A stretch of 23,444 nt of DNA from an uncultured Bacilli bacterium (GTDB taxonomy: Bacteria > Bacillota_I > Bacilli_A > RF39 > UBA660), in contig CATOJL010000006.1 in the NCBI GenBank assembly GCA_951800155.1, positions 1 to 23,444 on the forward strand, read 5' to 3'. Made by a program: the position numbers and the translations under genes. Below the pieces are notes generated by a model, which did not search any database, was not told where the DNA came from, and saw nothing but the letters and a program-made list of their open reading frames with translations. Shown here piece by piece: positions 13,963 through 20,704 of the stretch. Positions within the stretch are counted from its first letter, which is position 1, and the number at the start of each line of letters is the position of its first letter.

Positions 13963-14193
13963 CATTTTTATAAATAATATATCATCATGTTCCCATACGC
14001 ATTCTAAAAGTGTTTTATTACATAAAATGTTATGCTTACTAATTAAAACGCAAGGTCTTTCTTCAATTTGTATTTCGGTAAACTCTCCCTTTTTCAACCC
14101 TTTTCTTATATTATGTAAATTAACTATATCGTCCCAATCAACACTACAAATAAATTTAATTTCATTGTCCCAATCAATACCCATATTAAACAT
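13945..14193 (-). CDS. Unknown 82-residue protein next to attR
   Basis: This small acidic protein starts MFNMGIDWDNEIKFICSVDWDD and ends DILFIKMKKTVD. I recognise no domain. It has no signal peptide or membrane segment. The ATG start at 14193 has AAGGAG 7 bp upstream. It is transcribed from the second copy of the duplicated promoter module, so it should be expressed together with the 118-residue/rep side. Its position beside attR and its shared control with replication make a directionality factor for excision, or a copy-control protein, reasonable hypotheses. Neither is demonstrated. A shared bidirectional terminator ends the gene. Confidence 0.65.
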   Translation of the reverse strand: MFNMGIDWDNEIKFICSVDWDDIVNLHNIRKGLKKGEFTEIQIEERPCVLISKHNILCNKTLLECVWEHDDILFIKMKKTVD

Positions 14194-14200
14194 TTTTTTG

Positions 14201-14277
14201 CTCCTTTCATGACACTATTATAGACACGAATTGCAAATAAACTCATGGTAAGACCTTTACCTTGACAAAATAAAAAA
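14201..14277 (-). promoter_or_regulatory. Duplicated promoter/operator module, copy 2
   Basis: This is the partner of 10222-10298, with 67 of 77 identical positions and no gaps. It keeps TATAAT (14217-14222), the TGAGTT region, AAGGAG and the dyad, here with 5-bp arms GGTAA/TTACC (14247-14261). It drives the 82-residue gene beside attR. Confidence 0.75.
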
Positions 14278-14295
14278 AACGATACAATGTGTATC
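14272..14295 (-). terminator. Terminator insulating the element from cwlD transcription
   Basis: On the minus strand GATACA, loop CAT and TGTATC are followed by G and eight T. Transcripts entering from the broken cwlD 5' end would stop here, just before promoter module copy 2. Confidence 0.65.
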
Positions 14296-14336
14296 ATTCC
14301 TTGTATTATCTGCCCTAACATGCCTTCTCACTTGTC

Positions 14337-14368
14337 TTGGCATAACTGTATCAGCCATGCCCCGGATC
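14337..14368. other. attR: right junction of the integrated element
   Basis: The element arm TTGGCATAACTGTATCA (14337-14353) leads into GCCA and then TGCCC (14358-14362), which is shared with attL, before host sequence CGGATC continues cwlD. Together with the attL arm it rebuilds an attP of two 17-bp inverted arms around a 10-bp centre whose middle dinucleotide is TG. Confidence 0.85.
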
Positions 14369-14482
14369 TAAATAAATTACTTTCCCTAAAAGAGGAAAGT
14401 CCCCTTCTTTAATTGCTCGAATCGAAAAAGCACCAAAGAGAAATAATGTTATAAAAAAAAGGGCATATAGTTTCTTTTTCAT
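14351..14482 (-). pseudogene. cwlD: cwlD 5' portion, cut at the zinc-binding DPGHG
   Basis: This is the start of the amidase gene. The ATG at 14482 opens a signal-anchor (LYALFFITLFLFGAFSIRA), then GKVIYLDPGHG, and hits a TGA supplied by the element after 43 codons. The histidine of DPGHGG is the first zinc ligand of Amidase_3 enzymes, so the piece is inactive on its own. The rest of the gene lies at 4343-4885. The ATG has GGTG about 8 bp upstream, a modest ribosome binding site. The place downstream of rplM-rpsI matches cwlD in Bacillus. Precise excision would rebuild the frame across DPGHGGTDPG. Confidence 0.9.
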
Positions 14483-14897
14483 GTCTATCACCTATTTAAC
14501 TATATGTATCTCTTCTCCTACTATATCTTTAATTGTAAAAAGATGATATCATTTTATATAATTCGAAGAGAGATTTCTATTATAAAGGAATGTTCTCTTA
14601 AAAAAATGGAGGCATAATTTTTCAGTTTTAATAGTCGTAATTTCTATCTACATTCTTTATACTACACAAAAGAATAGATAACATAAAAGCAAAATTTTCT
14701 AAACCGAAAGAAATACTTGACCATGTATTTCCACAAACAGGTATTGTTGAAAATTTTCTTATTTTAAAGTTTATAAAAAAAGAAATGTTTTCATCATTTC
14801 CATCATTTTTTCTATATCTCTTAGATTTCTCCTAGTATCAATATCATCTTTTTTAATAAGTGTTTTTTCATTCTTCTACCTTTTATATCTATACAAA
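14483..14897. other. Intergenic region upstream of cwlD, no gene seen
   Basis: About 415 bp of very AT-rich DNA separates the methyltransferase stop from the cwlD start. It holds the methyltransferase terminator (14774-14800) and minus-strand TATAAT-like boxes near 14570 and 14540 that could serve cwlD. I found no convincing ORF, and I could not assign a sporulation sigma promoter with confidence. Confidence 0.5.
14774..14800 (-). terminator. Terminator downstream of the methyltransferase gene
   Basis: On the minus strand GAAATG (14800-14795), a 7-base loop, CATTTC (14787-14782) and then a run of T form an intrinsic terminator about 100 bp after the methyltransferase stop. Confidence 0.65.
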
Positions 14898-15770
14898 TTA
14901 ACTTTCCCATCTTGCATAAATACCACAAGGAAGAAGCATATCTTCCCTTTGTATAGGGAGTGCTACTTCACCTGCTTCTACCCTTCCCTGTGGATACTTT
15001 TTTAAAACAGTGGTTTTTAAAATATTTTCAAGTACAAATGGAGAAATTCCCGTTGTATAAGAATTAATTGTAAAAAATAAAGGATGATCACTTAATAAAT
15101 CAATACATACATCTATTAATTTGTAAAGAGAATCTTCAAACTTCCATACTTCTCCATTAGGCCCTCTACCATAGGATGGAGGATCCATAATAATAGCATC
15201 GTACTTTCTTCCTCTTCTCTTTTCTCTCTCTACAAATTTTAAACAATCATCTTGTATAAAACGTATCTTCTTATCCTGTAAATGGGAAAGTTGCATATTC
15301 TCTTTCGCCCATTCAATCATACCTTTGGCTGAATCCACATGAACAACTTCAGATGCACCTGCGTAGGCACAAGCTAATGTAGCTCCCCCTGTATATGCAA
15401 ATAAATTTAAAACACATATTTCTCGATTACTCTGCTTAATTTTCTCTATCATATAATCCCAATTTACAGCTTGCTCTGGAAATAGTCCTGTATGTTTAAA
15501 ATTTGTTGGTGAAACTTTGAAGATAAGACTTTTATAAGAAATTGTCCAATGTTCTTTTAATTTTGTTTTAAATTCCCATCTTCCTCCACCAGAATTACTT
15601 CTGTGATAATGTCCATCCACTCTCTCCCATAAACTATTCTTTTTGTCTATTTTCCATATCGCCTGAGGATCTGGTCTTCTTAAAATAATTCCACCCCAAG
15701 ACTCTAACTTTTCATGGTTTCCAGCATCAATACAGGTATAATCTTTCCATTCACTACTTACCTTTAACAC
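14898..15770 (-). CDS. RlmI/RlmK-like class I SAM-dependent methyltransferase
   Basis: This is a Rossmann-fold methyltransferase related to the 23S rRNA m5C/m2G enzymes RlmI and RlmK. The SAM-binding motif I is VLNLFAYTGGAT (120-131), the acidic motif II is VVHVDSAKG (142-150), and DPPSYGRG (196-203) is the substrate-side DPP motif of base methyltransferases. The first 110 residues form a beta-rich region without an obvious PUA domain. At 290 residues it is shorter than RlmI, lacking the N-terminal PUA part. The GTG start at 15770 has GAGGG 10 bp upstream. It follows the NUDIX gene by 67 bp, a gap that contains an AT-rich inverted repeat. It precedes cwlD. The rRNA substrate is inferred from family; the exact base is unknown. 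Confidence 0.85.
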   Translation of the reverse strand: MLKVSSEWKDYTCIDAGNHEKLESWGGIILRRPDPQAIWKIDKKNSLWERVDGHYHRSNSGGGRWEFKTKLKEHWTISYKSLIFKVSPTNFKHTGLFPEQAVNWDYMIEKIKQSNREICVLNLFAYTGGATLACAYAGASEVVHVDSAKGMIEWAKENMQLSHLQDKKIRFIQDDCLKFVEREKRRGRKYDAIIMDPPSYGRGPNGEVWKFEDSLYKLIDVCIDLLSDHPLFFTINSYTTGISPFVLENILKTTVLKKYPQGRVEAGEVALPIQREDMLLPCGIYARWES

Positions 15771-15837
15771 TTTTTCACATCCCTCAATTTAAAATTGTTC
15801 TATTGTATTTTAGAAAATAGAAAACAATTTTTTCGTA

Positions 15838-16485
15838 CTACTCCATATTATTTTTTTCCCTATTCTGTTTCCATAATTCTACTATTTTACGCAAAACATC
15901 TCCATATTTTTCTAAAAGATTTTCTCCTTCATTCACAAGAAAATCAGAAGCAAAGAATTCTTTTGGTTCTTCTTTATTACTATCGTTTTCTGGCACGATA
16001 ATGCTTCCTTTGATACTTGTCACATTTCCTTTGAATAATTCTAATGTAGCTAAAGCAGAACACTTTGCAAGACCATTTAACTCTTCTATATCAAAACGAA
16101 AAGAGGAGATTGAATCATGAAATTCACTTAGATATACATTAGCAAACGCTCTATCTTTAAAGGTTGTTCCATCTTCTTTTACTTTATCCATTTTAAAAAG
16201 AACCTCATCCACAAATATTGCATTTTCAGGTAATAGTATAATTCCAATTTCTTCTTTAATTTCTCTTACAAAAGCTTCCTCTACTGTTTCACCAGCTTGC
16301 ACATGCCCAGAGGCAGTTGTATAAAAAGTTCCCCGATCTTTTCTTATCTGAAAATAAACATTTCCATCCCGATCATAAAGCCAACAATGAACGGTTTTAT
16401 GCCATAAACCATTTTTATGAACATTTTCCCTAGAATCCATTCCTATCAAATTTCCATTTGTATCATAAACATCTAAATATTCCAT
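15838..16485 (-). CDS. NUDIX hydrolase (IDI/YfcD-like)
   Basis: This is a NUDIX pyrophosphohydrolase with the IPP-isomerase-like N-terminus found in YfcD-type proteins (LDVYDTNGNLIG, then RENVHKNGLWHKTVHCWLYD). The NUDIX box is GHVQAGETVEEAFVREIKEEIGI with every key residue (G, E, R-E-x-x-E-E-x-G). About 65 residues follow the catalytic domain without a clear match. I choose the ATG at 16485 because AGGAGG lies upstream; a longer in-frame extension to 16638 would overlap rpsI and has no support. The length is 215 residues. The promoter lies in the rpsI terminator. True isopentenyl-diphosphate isomerase is less likely because those enzymes have different active-site cysteine and glutamate motifs. 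The substrate is unknown. Confidence 0.85.
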   Translation of the reverse strand: MEYLDVYDTNGNLIGMDSRENVHKNGLWHKTVHCWLYDRDGNVYFQIRKDRGTFYTTASGHVQAGETVEEAFVREIKEEIGIILLPENAIFVDEVLFKMDKVKEDGTTFKDRAFANVYLSEFHDSISSFRFDIEELNGLAKCSALATLELFKGNVTSIKGSIIVPENDSNKEEPKEFFASDFLVNEGENLLEKYGDVLRKIVELWKQNREKNNME

Positions 16486-16507
16486 TGACTTCCTCCTAGC
16501 TAATATA

Positions 16508-16536
16508 ATTATAACACATGAAAAAGAAAAATCCAA
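16508..16536 (-). promoter_or_regulatory. NUDIX gene promoter with -35 inside the rpsI terminator
   Basis: On the minus strand TTGGAT (16536-16531), 17 bp and TATAAT (16513-16508) form a good promoter. The -35 hexamer is part of the 3' arm of the rpsI terminator stem. Confidence 0.7.
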
Positions 16537-16552
16537 AGAATCTCTTTGGATT
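16521..16552 (-). terminator. Terminator of the rplM-rpsI operon
   Basis: AATCCAAAGA and TCTTTGGATT form a perfect 10-bp stem around GAT (16530-16552), followed on the minus strand by TTTCTTTTT. It lies about 12 bp after the rpsI stop. Confidence 0.85.
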
Positions 16553-16564
16553 AAAGTATACATA

Positions 16565-16984
16565 CTATCGTTTTGAGAATTGTGGTGCACGACGTGCTGC
16601 TTTAAGACCTGGTTTTTTACGTTCTTTAATTCTTGCATCTCTTGTTACAAACCCAGCTCTTTTTAAAATTTTTCTAAAGCTTGTTTCACTATCTGGATCA
16701 TTATTTTCGTCATATTTTAATAAAGCTCTTGTAATCCCTAAACGGATTGCTCCTGTTTGTCCTGTAAAACCTCCACCATTTACCTTCACTTCAATATCAA
16801 AAGTTTCTACGGTATCTGTAGCAACAAGAGGTTGTTTTAAATCCATAACATTTGTTTCATATGGAAAAAAGTCATGCACATCTCTTCCATTTACAACAAT
16901 ATTTCCAGAACCTGGAACCATTTTTACTTGGGCAACAGAAGATTTTCTTCTTCCTGTTCCAATATACACTTTCTTATCTGCCAT
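16565..16984 (-). CDS. rpsI: Small-subunit ribosomal protein S9 (uS9)
   Basis: uS9 is a 30S head protein whose C-terminal tail reaches the P-site tRNA. The sequence shows the family pattern: YIGTGRRKSSVAQVKMVPGSG at the start, the VNGGGFTGQTGAIRLGITRAL core, and the basic tail KKPGLKAARRAPQFSKR with the terminal lysine-arginine. Its 139 residues are slightly more than the usual 130. The ATG start has a GGAGG-type site. It follows rplM by 12 bp in the universal rplM-rpsI operon and ends in a strong terminator. Confidence 0.98.
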   Translation of the reverse strand: MADKKVYIGTGRRKSSVAQVKMVPGSGNIVVNGRDVHDFFPYETNVMDLKQPLVATDTVETFDIEVKVNGGGFTGQTGAIRLGITRALLKYDENNDPDSETSFRKILKRAGFVTRDARIKERKKPGLKAARRAPQFSKR

Positions 16985-16996
16985 TTAAAACCCTCC

Positions 16997-17431
16997 TTAT
17001 TTTACTTTCATTTCTTTAGGTTGTTGTGCTTGATGTGGATGTTCACTACCTGCATATACAAACAGTTTTCTATACATTTGACGACCTAATCTTCCTTTTG
17101 GAAGCATCCCTTTGATAGCTCTTTCAATCATTTCTTCTGGATATTGTTCTCTCATAACCTTTGCAGTTCTTTCTCTTAATCCTCCAGTATATCCACTATG
17201 GTTATAATAAATTTTATCTGTTAATTTATTTCCTGTTAGATTAATTTTAGATGCATTAATTACAATGACATAATCTCCACAATCCATATTTGGTGTGTAT
17301 GTTGCTTTATGTTTTCCTCTTAAAACATTTGCCACTTTACTTGCTAAACGTCCTAAAGTTTCTCCATCAGCATCAATAACATACCAGTTACGTTCGATAG
17401 TTGCCTTTGTTGGCATATATGTATTCTTCAT
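16997..17431 (-). CDS. rplM: Large-subunit ribosomal protein L13 (uL13)
   Basis: uL13 is an early-assembly 50S protein. It begins MKNTYMPTKATIERNWYVIDADGETLGRLASKVANVLRGK and contains the GDYVIVINASKI core, KIYYNHSGYTGG and the MLPKGRLGRQMYRKLFVYAG block, all diagnostic. The length of 144 residues is standard. The ATG start has AAGGG upstream. A strong promoter and an L13-leader-like hairpin precede it, so it is probably regulated by L13 binding its own mRNA. Confidence 0.98.
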   Translation of the reverse strand: MKNTYMPTKATIERNWYVIDADGETLGRLASKVANVLRGKHKATYTPNMDCGDYVIVINASKINLTGNKLTDKIYYNHSGYTGGLRERTAKVMREQYPEEMIERAIKGMLPKGRLGRQMYRKLFVYAGSEHPHQAQQPKEMKVK

Positions 17432-17459
17432 AACTCATTTCCCTTCTAAAATAGATTTT

Positions 17460-17486
17460 GAAATTACTGTTCCCAGCAATAATTTC
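17460..17486 (-). promoter_or_regulatory. L13-leader-like hairpin in the rplM 5' UTR
   Basis: In the transcript GAAATTA, an internal bulge and CTG pair with CAG and TAATTTC around a GGAA tetraloop, about 28 bases before the rplM start. L13 leaders that allow autoregulation are known at this place in Bacilli. I assign it by position and shape, not by a model search. Confidence 0.6.
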
Positions 17487-17514
17487 ATATGGGATATAAA
17501 ATGTACCAGTATAA

Positions 17515-17543
17515 ATTATAGTCAAAAGTAAAATAGAAGTCAA
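17515..17543 (-). promoter_or_regulatory. Promoter of the rplM-rpsI operon
   Basis: On the minus strand TTGACT (17543-17538), a 17-bp spacer and TATAAT (17520-17515) make a near-consensus strong promoter, leaving a leader of about 75 bases. Confidence 0.88.
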
Positions 17544-17604
17544 GTATATAATCACATTATGTGCCTTTTTTACAAAATTTCTACTCCTTTTCCTCCAACA
17601 GAGA

Positions 17605-17629
17605 AACTACTATTTGTATAATAGTAGTT
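17605..17629 (-). terminator. Hairpin after the cohesin-like gene
   Basis: AACTACTATT (17605-17614) and AATAGTAGTT (17620-17629) form a perfect 10-bp stem 8 bp after the stop codon. The following TTCTCT tract on the minus strand is only moderately T-rich, so termination may be partial. Confidence 0.55.
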
Positions 17630-17637
17630 AAACCAAT

Positions 17638-18270
17638 TTATATTTTAGAAAAATAACTCTTTTTATACAATACAACACAAGCAAGTCCTACTACACTAAA
17701 TAGTACAACCCCTCCCATCGTATATACCCCTGTTTTTGGATTTTCTACTTTTGTATTATTTGTTGTTGTATTTCCAGAGGTACTTCCTCCTGTTGAAGGT
17801 TTATTCGTATCAACACTTGGTGAAGTAGATTGCTCTTTTTCTTTTACCTGTATATGCATAGAAACATCTTTTAAATATACATTTTGAAAATCCTTATTTG
17901 CAAACAATAATTTTTCAGTATAAAGACCTCCAGTTCCTTTCTTATTCGCTGTCACTTTAAATGTGGCTATAGCAAATGTTCCCTTTTTATTTTCATCTGT
18001 ATATAAAGCTACGTTCTTATCTCTTCCATCTCCCTGCCAATCTGAAGAAGTTACCACATCATGAATTGTAATCGCATCATTTGATTGTAGTAGAAAAGAT
18101 AATGCTGTAACTTCCTCATCAGAAGTTCCTGTGATTTTACAATTCGCACTTTGTCCTACCTCAAGCACAGTTTTGTCACAACTCACTGCTACATTTCCAG
18201 TCATTGCCTTTACTCCAAAAGGGAATAGTCCCCCTATAAGAATACTTAAAAATATAATTTTTTTCTTCAT
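17638..18270 (-). CDS. Cohesin-like secreted protein with NPKTG anchor
   Basis: This is an extracellular protein of about 210 residues. A signal peptide (KKKIIFLSILIGGLFPFGVKA) is followed by a beta-sandwich of about 120 residues resembling a cohesin domain: VSCDKTVLEVGQSANCKITG, then DNKG-type strands ending VSMHIQVKEK. A serine/threonine-rich linker, the sortase-like motif NPKTG, a hydrophobic span and a basic tail follow. I choose the ATG at 18270, with GGAG about 9 bp upstream, over a GTG at 18279 that would sit on that site. It has its own promoter and sits between truA and rplM, where Bacillus has no such gene. No sortase with matching preference is in the host part of the window. Its partner is unknown. 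Confidence 0.75.
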   Translation of the reverse strand: MKKKIIFLSILIGGLFPFGVKAMTGNVAVSCDKTVLEVGQSANCKITGTSDEEVTALSFLLQSNDAITIHDVVTSSDWQGDGRDKNVALYTDENKKGTFAIATFKVTANKKGTGGLYTEKLLFANKDFQNVYLKDVSMHIQVKEKEQSTSPSVDTNKPSTGGSTSGNTTTNNTKVENPKTGVYTMGGVVLFSVVGLACVVLYKKSYFSKI

Positions 18271-18302
18271 TTCCCTCACTCCAAACTATTTTATCTATTC
18301 CA

Positions 18303-18330
18303 AAGATACTACACTGGCTTTTTTTGTCAA
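18303..18330 (-). promoter_or_regulatory. Promoter of the cohesin-like gene
   Basis: On the minus strand TTGACA (18330-18325), 16 bp and TATCTT (18308-18303) lie about 32 bp before the start. This separates the gene from the truA operon, which ends in its own terminator. Confidence 0.6.
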
Positions 18331-18361
18331 TTTTAATTTTAGACGAAAAGTCAACACATTG

Positions 18362-18394
18362 TAAATAAAAAGGACATTTATCCTTTGTCCTTTT
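18362..18394 (-). terminator. Terminator of the ecf-truA operon
   Basis: AAAAGGACA (18368-18376) pairs with TGTCCTTTT (18386-18394). On the minus strand TTTATTT follows, and the truA TAA stop is inside the loop. Confidence 0.8.
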
Positions 18395-19121
18395 CATATT
18401 CTACTTTTTTTAGATATAAACCCTCTGGTTTTGCTGTAAACGATGCATATTTTCTATCTTTCTTTTCCAATACTTCCAATACCTCTATTGGTTTTCTTTT
18501 TCCTTCTCCCACTTCAATTAAGAAACCTACCATATTTCGAACCATATATTGTAAAAATCCATTTCCTGTAAATTCAATTTCTAAAATATCATGCTCCTCC
18601 CGAATCAATGCGTTATAAATTGTCCTCGTTGTATTTTCATATTGACAGCTCTTTTTTGTAAAAGAAGAAAAATCATGCTCTCCCACAAAAAATTGAATTG
18701 CCTCTTTCATGTTTTCTACATGGAGATGTTTATTATATTGAAAAAGGGTATGCAAAGTAAATGGATCATATTCTCCACAATTCATTTTATACACATATGT
18801 TTTTCTTTTTGCCCTATATCTAGCATGAAAGTCCTCTTTTACTGCTTCTATCTTTTTTATATAAATATCTTCAGGTAATAATTGATTTAATTTATACGTT
18901 AAGTTTTCTACATTCCATTGTTCAAAATCAAAATGCGCTGTTTGTAGATAGGCATGTACCTTTGCATCGGTTCTCCCACTCGCATAAATTTTCACAGATT
19001 GATTATGATTCAACATACTTAACACTTTTTCAATTTCTTCCTCAACCGTTCGTTTATTTTCTTGAATTTGGTATCCCGAAAAGGCAGTACCATTATAAGA
19101 AAACGACATCAAATAGCGCAA
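18378..19121 (-). CDS. truA: tRNA pseudouridine(38-40) synthase TruA
   Basis: TruA isomerises uridine to pseudouridine at positions 38-40 in the anticodon arm of tRNAs. The catalytic aspartate is D52 in the invariant ASGRTDAKVHA (48-57). Other family blocks are LMSFSYNGTAFSGYQ at the start, DFHARYRAKRKTYVYKM, GEHDFSSFTKK and the late FTGNGFLQYMVRNMVG. The length of 247 residues is normal. The ATG at 19121 overlaps the end of ecfT by 29 bp, making it the last gene of the ecfA1-ecfA2-ecfT-truA operon, as in Bacillus. A terminator overlaps its stop. Confidence 0.97.
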   Translation of the reverse strand: MRYLMSFSYNGTAFSGYQIQENKRTVEEEIEKVLSMLNHNQSVKIYASGRTDAKVHAYLQTAHFDFEQWNVENLTYKLNQLLPEDIYIKKIEAVKEDFHARYRAKRKTYVYKMNCGEYDPFTLHTLFQYNKHLHVENMKEAIQFFVGEHDFSSFTKKSCQYENTTRTIYNALIREEHDILEIEFTGNGFLQYMVRNMVGFLIEVGEGKRKPIEVLEVLEKKDRKYASFTAKPEGLYLKKVEYEKDKG

Positions 19122-19872
19122 ATGAAATCACCCTCTTTAAAACAACATATAAAAATAAATATAAAAAGCTTATTAAAATAAGACTATCCATCATAGAAAA
19201 GACCCCTATTTCTTCTTTTTCTTGGTAAGGCGAATTAAAACCTTTTACGACAAGTGTTTCTGCTACTTGATCCGCTATTATTTCTGTCTTTCGAAACAGA
19301 GGAACTAAAAAGATATACATCCATTTTACTTTTTTAAAAAAAGAAACTTTTTGAAGGGATAACCCTCTACTCTGTATTGCTTTCCATGTTTTTAAAGCTT
19401 CCTTATAAATTAAAGAAAGAAAAGAAAGGGATAATGCAAGGGTTTTTGCTACTTTCACACAATTGATTCTAAACATGCATAAAGGGGATAAAAGATAAGT
19501 AAAAGATATTTCTACTAAGCTATTTTTCATATTTGTGATATAAAGCCTACTTAAAAGAAGTAAACTGTATACCTTAAAGAAATACAAACTAAATTCCCCT
19601 AGAGAATTTTTAATAAAAACAAAATAAAGAAACACTAGAATTAAAAAATATTTCGTATGAAAAAGCAATTTGAAAGTGTTTTTTACTTTTTCTCCACAAA
19701 AAAGTCCTAGAATAATACCTCCTAAAAAGAAAATACCTGCAAGAAATAAGTTCTCATTTAAAAGAATCGTAATAGAAATTAGAAAAAGAAGAAAAGTTAC
19801 ATTGATCGGATTTAACTTCTTGATAAGATTTTTTTTCTCTTTATAAAGAAAAAAAGAGGGATTATCTAACAT
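19093..19872 (-). CDS. ecfT: ECF transporter transmembrane protein EcfT
   Basis: This is the membrane coupling subunit of energy-coupling-factor vitamin and metal uptake systems, linking two ATPases to exchangeable S components. Hydrophobic segments lie at about 26-57, 74-88, 98-112, 143-157 and 226-252. The two short coupling-helix motifs, usually ARG, are degenerate here: QSRG (167-170) and VVKG (208-211). Length (259) and operon place support EcfT. It overlaps ecfA2 by 11 bp and truA by 29 bp. No S component gene is in the window, so this is a group II system shared by several substrates. Confidence 0.9.
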   Translation of the reverse strand: MLDNPSFFLYKEKKNLIKKLNPINVTFLLFLISITILLNENLFLAGIFFLGGIILGLFCGEKVKNTFKLLFHTKYFLILVFLYFVFIKNSLGEFSLYFFKVYSLLLLSRLYITNMKNSLVEISFTYLLSPLCMFRINCVKVAKTLALSLSFLSLIYKEALKTWKAIQSRGLSLQKVSFFKKVKWMYIFLVPLFRKTEIIADQVAETLVVKGFNSPYQEKEEIGVFSMMDSLILISFLYLFLYVVLKRVISFALFDVVFL

Positions 19873-20704
19873 ATCTATAAATATCCTTTATCAAGTCATT
19901 CATATCATCTCGGTACCCTATTTTAATCTTTTTCTGTTTAAATACTTTATTCGAAAATGATATGATTTTGGGTGCTTTTACACCACATTTTTTTAATTTT
20001 TCTTCCTCTTTAAATACTTCATATTTCCCACCTTCTAAATAAACTTTTCCATCTTTTAATACATAAATATAATCAGCAATTTTATGGATAAGTTCTGTAT
20101 CATGAGATGCAATAATGATTGTTTTTTTATACCTTATTTTCAAAAGACGAATTAGAGAAATAAAACTTTTTTCATTTTCATAATCGAGTCCGATCGTTGG
20201 TTCATCAAGCACTAAAACGGTAGGATTTAAAACAAGTAAAGAGGCAAGAGCAATTTTTCGCATTTCTCCACTGGACAAAGTTAAAGGATTCTTATCTAAA
20301 TAACTCTCATCTAATCCAACCATGTGCAAAACATCTCTTACTCGATCATTTATCTTTTGAGAGTTATAGTTATAAAAGCGTAAAGGAAGTTCTAATTCTT
20401 CTTTCACTGTTAAAGAAAGGAACTGATCTTCTGGAAATTGAAAAAGGACACCTACATAAAATCGTAATTCTTGAATAGCTAAATTTTTATTATCATTTGT
20501 AATTTCAAAAGAACCGATTTTGATTTTCCCATGAATGGGATGACGAAGGGCATTAAACATTTCTAATAAAGTTGTCTTTCCACTTCCAGATTTCCCGATA
20601 ATGGCAACGATTTTTCCTTCTTCTATTTTCATATTGATTCCCTTTAAAACTTCATTTGGACAATCATGATATCTATATTTTACATTTTCTACTCTTATTT
20701 CCAT
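19862..20704 (-). CDS. ecfA2: ECF transporter ATPase EcfA2
   Basis: This is one of the two ATPases of the ECF module. Walker A is GKSGSGKT (37-44), the Q-loop glutamine is Q89 in VLFQFPEDQ, the signature is LSSGE (143-147, usually LSGGQ), Walker B is VLVLDEP (163-169) and the switch histidine is H201. The 280-residue length and the C-terminal basic tail are usual for EcfA2. It overlaps ecfA1 by 10 bp and ecfT by 11 bp, so the three are translationally coupled. The altered signature may still work, since S and E are tolerated in some ABC proteins. Confidence 0.94.
   Translation of the reverse strand: MEIRVENVKYRYHDCPNEVLKGINMKIEEGKIVAIIGKSGSGKTTLLEMFNALRHPIHGKIKIGSFEITNDNKNLAIQELRFYVGVLFQFPEDQFLSLTVKEELELPLRFYNYNSQKINDRVRDVLHMVGLDESYLDKNPLTLSSGEMRKIALASLLVLNPTVLVLDEPTIGLDYENEKSFISLIRLLKIRYKKTIIIASHDTELIHKIADYIYVLKDGKVYLEGGKYEVFKEEEKLKKCGVKAPKIISFSNKVFKQKKIKIGYRDDMNDLIKDIYRYVR

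Larger units (their letters stand above)
4881..14358. mobile_element. Integrated element in cwlD with CRESS-type Rep and serine integrase
   Basis: About 9.48 kb lies between two half-sites in cwlD. Modules from the left are the serine integrase (4905-6803), two small ORFs (6897-7158), an FtsK/TcpA-like translocase and CRESS-like Rep (7145-9650), a putative rolling-circle origin (9748-9837), a 118-residue protein (9855-10211), HTH and zinc-ribbon proteins (10342-11259), a class B sortase and its surface substrate (11367-13414), an RHH protein (13745-13948) and an 82-residue protein (13945-14193). Almost everything runs on the minus strand. No VirB4-like, mating-channel, phage structural or antibiotic-resistance genes are seen. 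It best fits an integrative and possibly mobilizable element. Removing 4881-14357 restores the cwlD frame exactly. Confidence 0.92.

Noticed and set aside
4881..14358. Prophage interpretation of the element
   Set aside because: There are no capsid, terminase, tail or lysis genes; the modules fit an integrative plasmid-like element.
15791..15831. AT-rich inverted repeat between the NUDIX and methyltransferase genes as a terminator
   Set aside because: The stem is almost all A/T and no T-run follows it on the minus strand, so termination there is doubtful.
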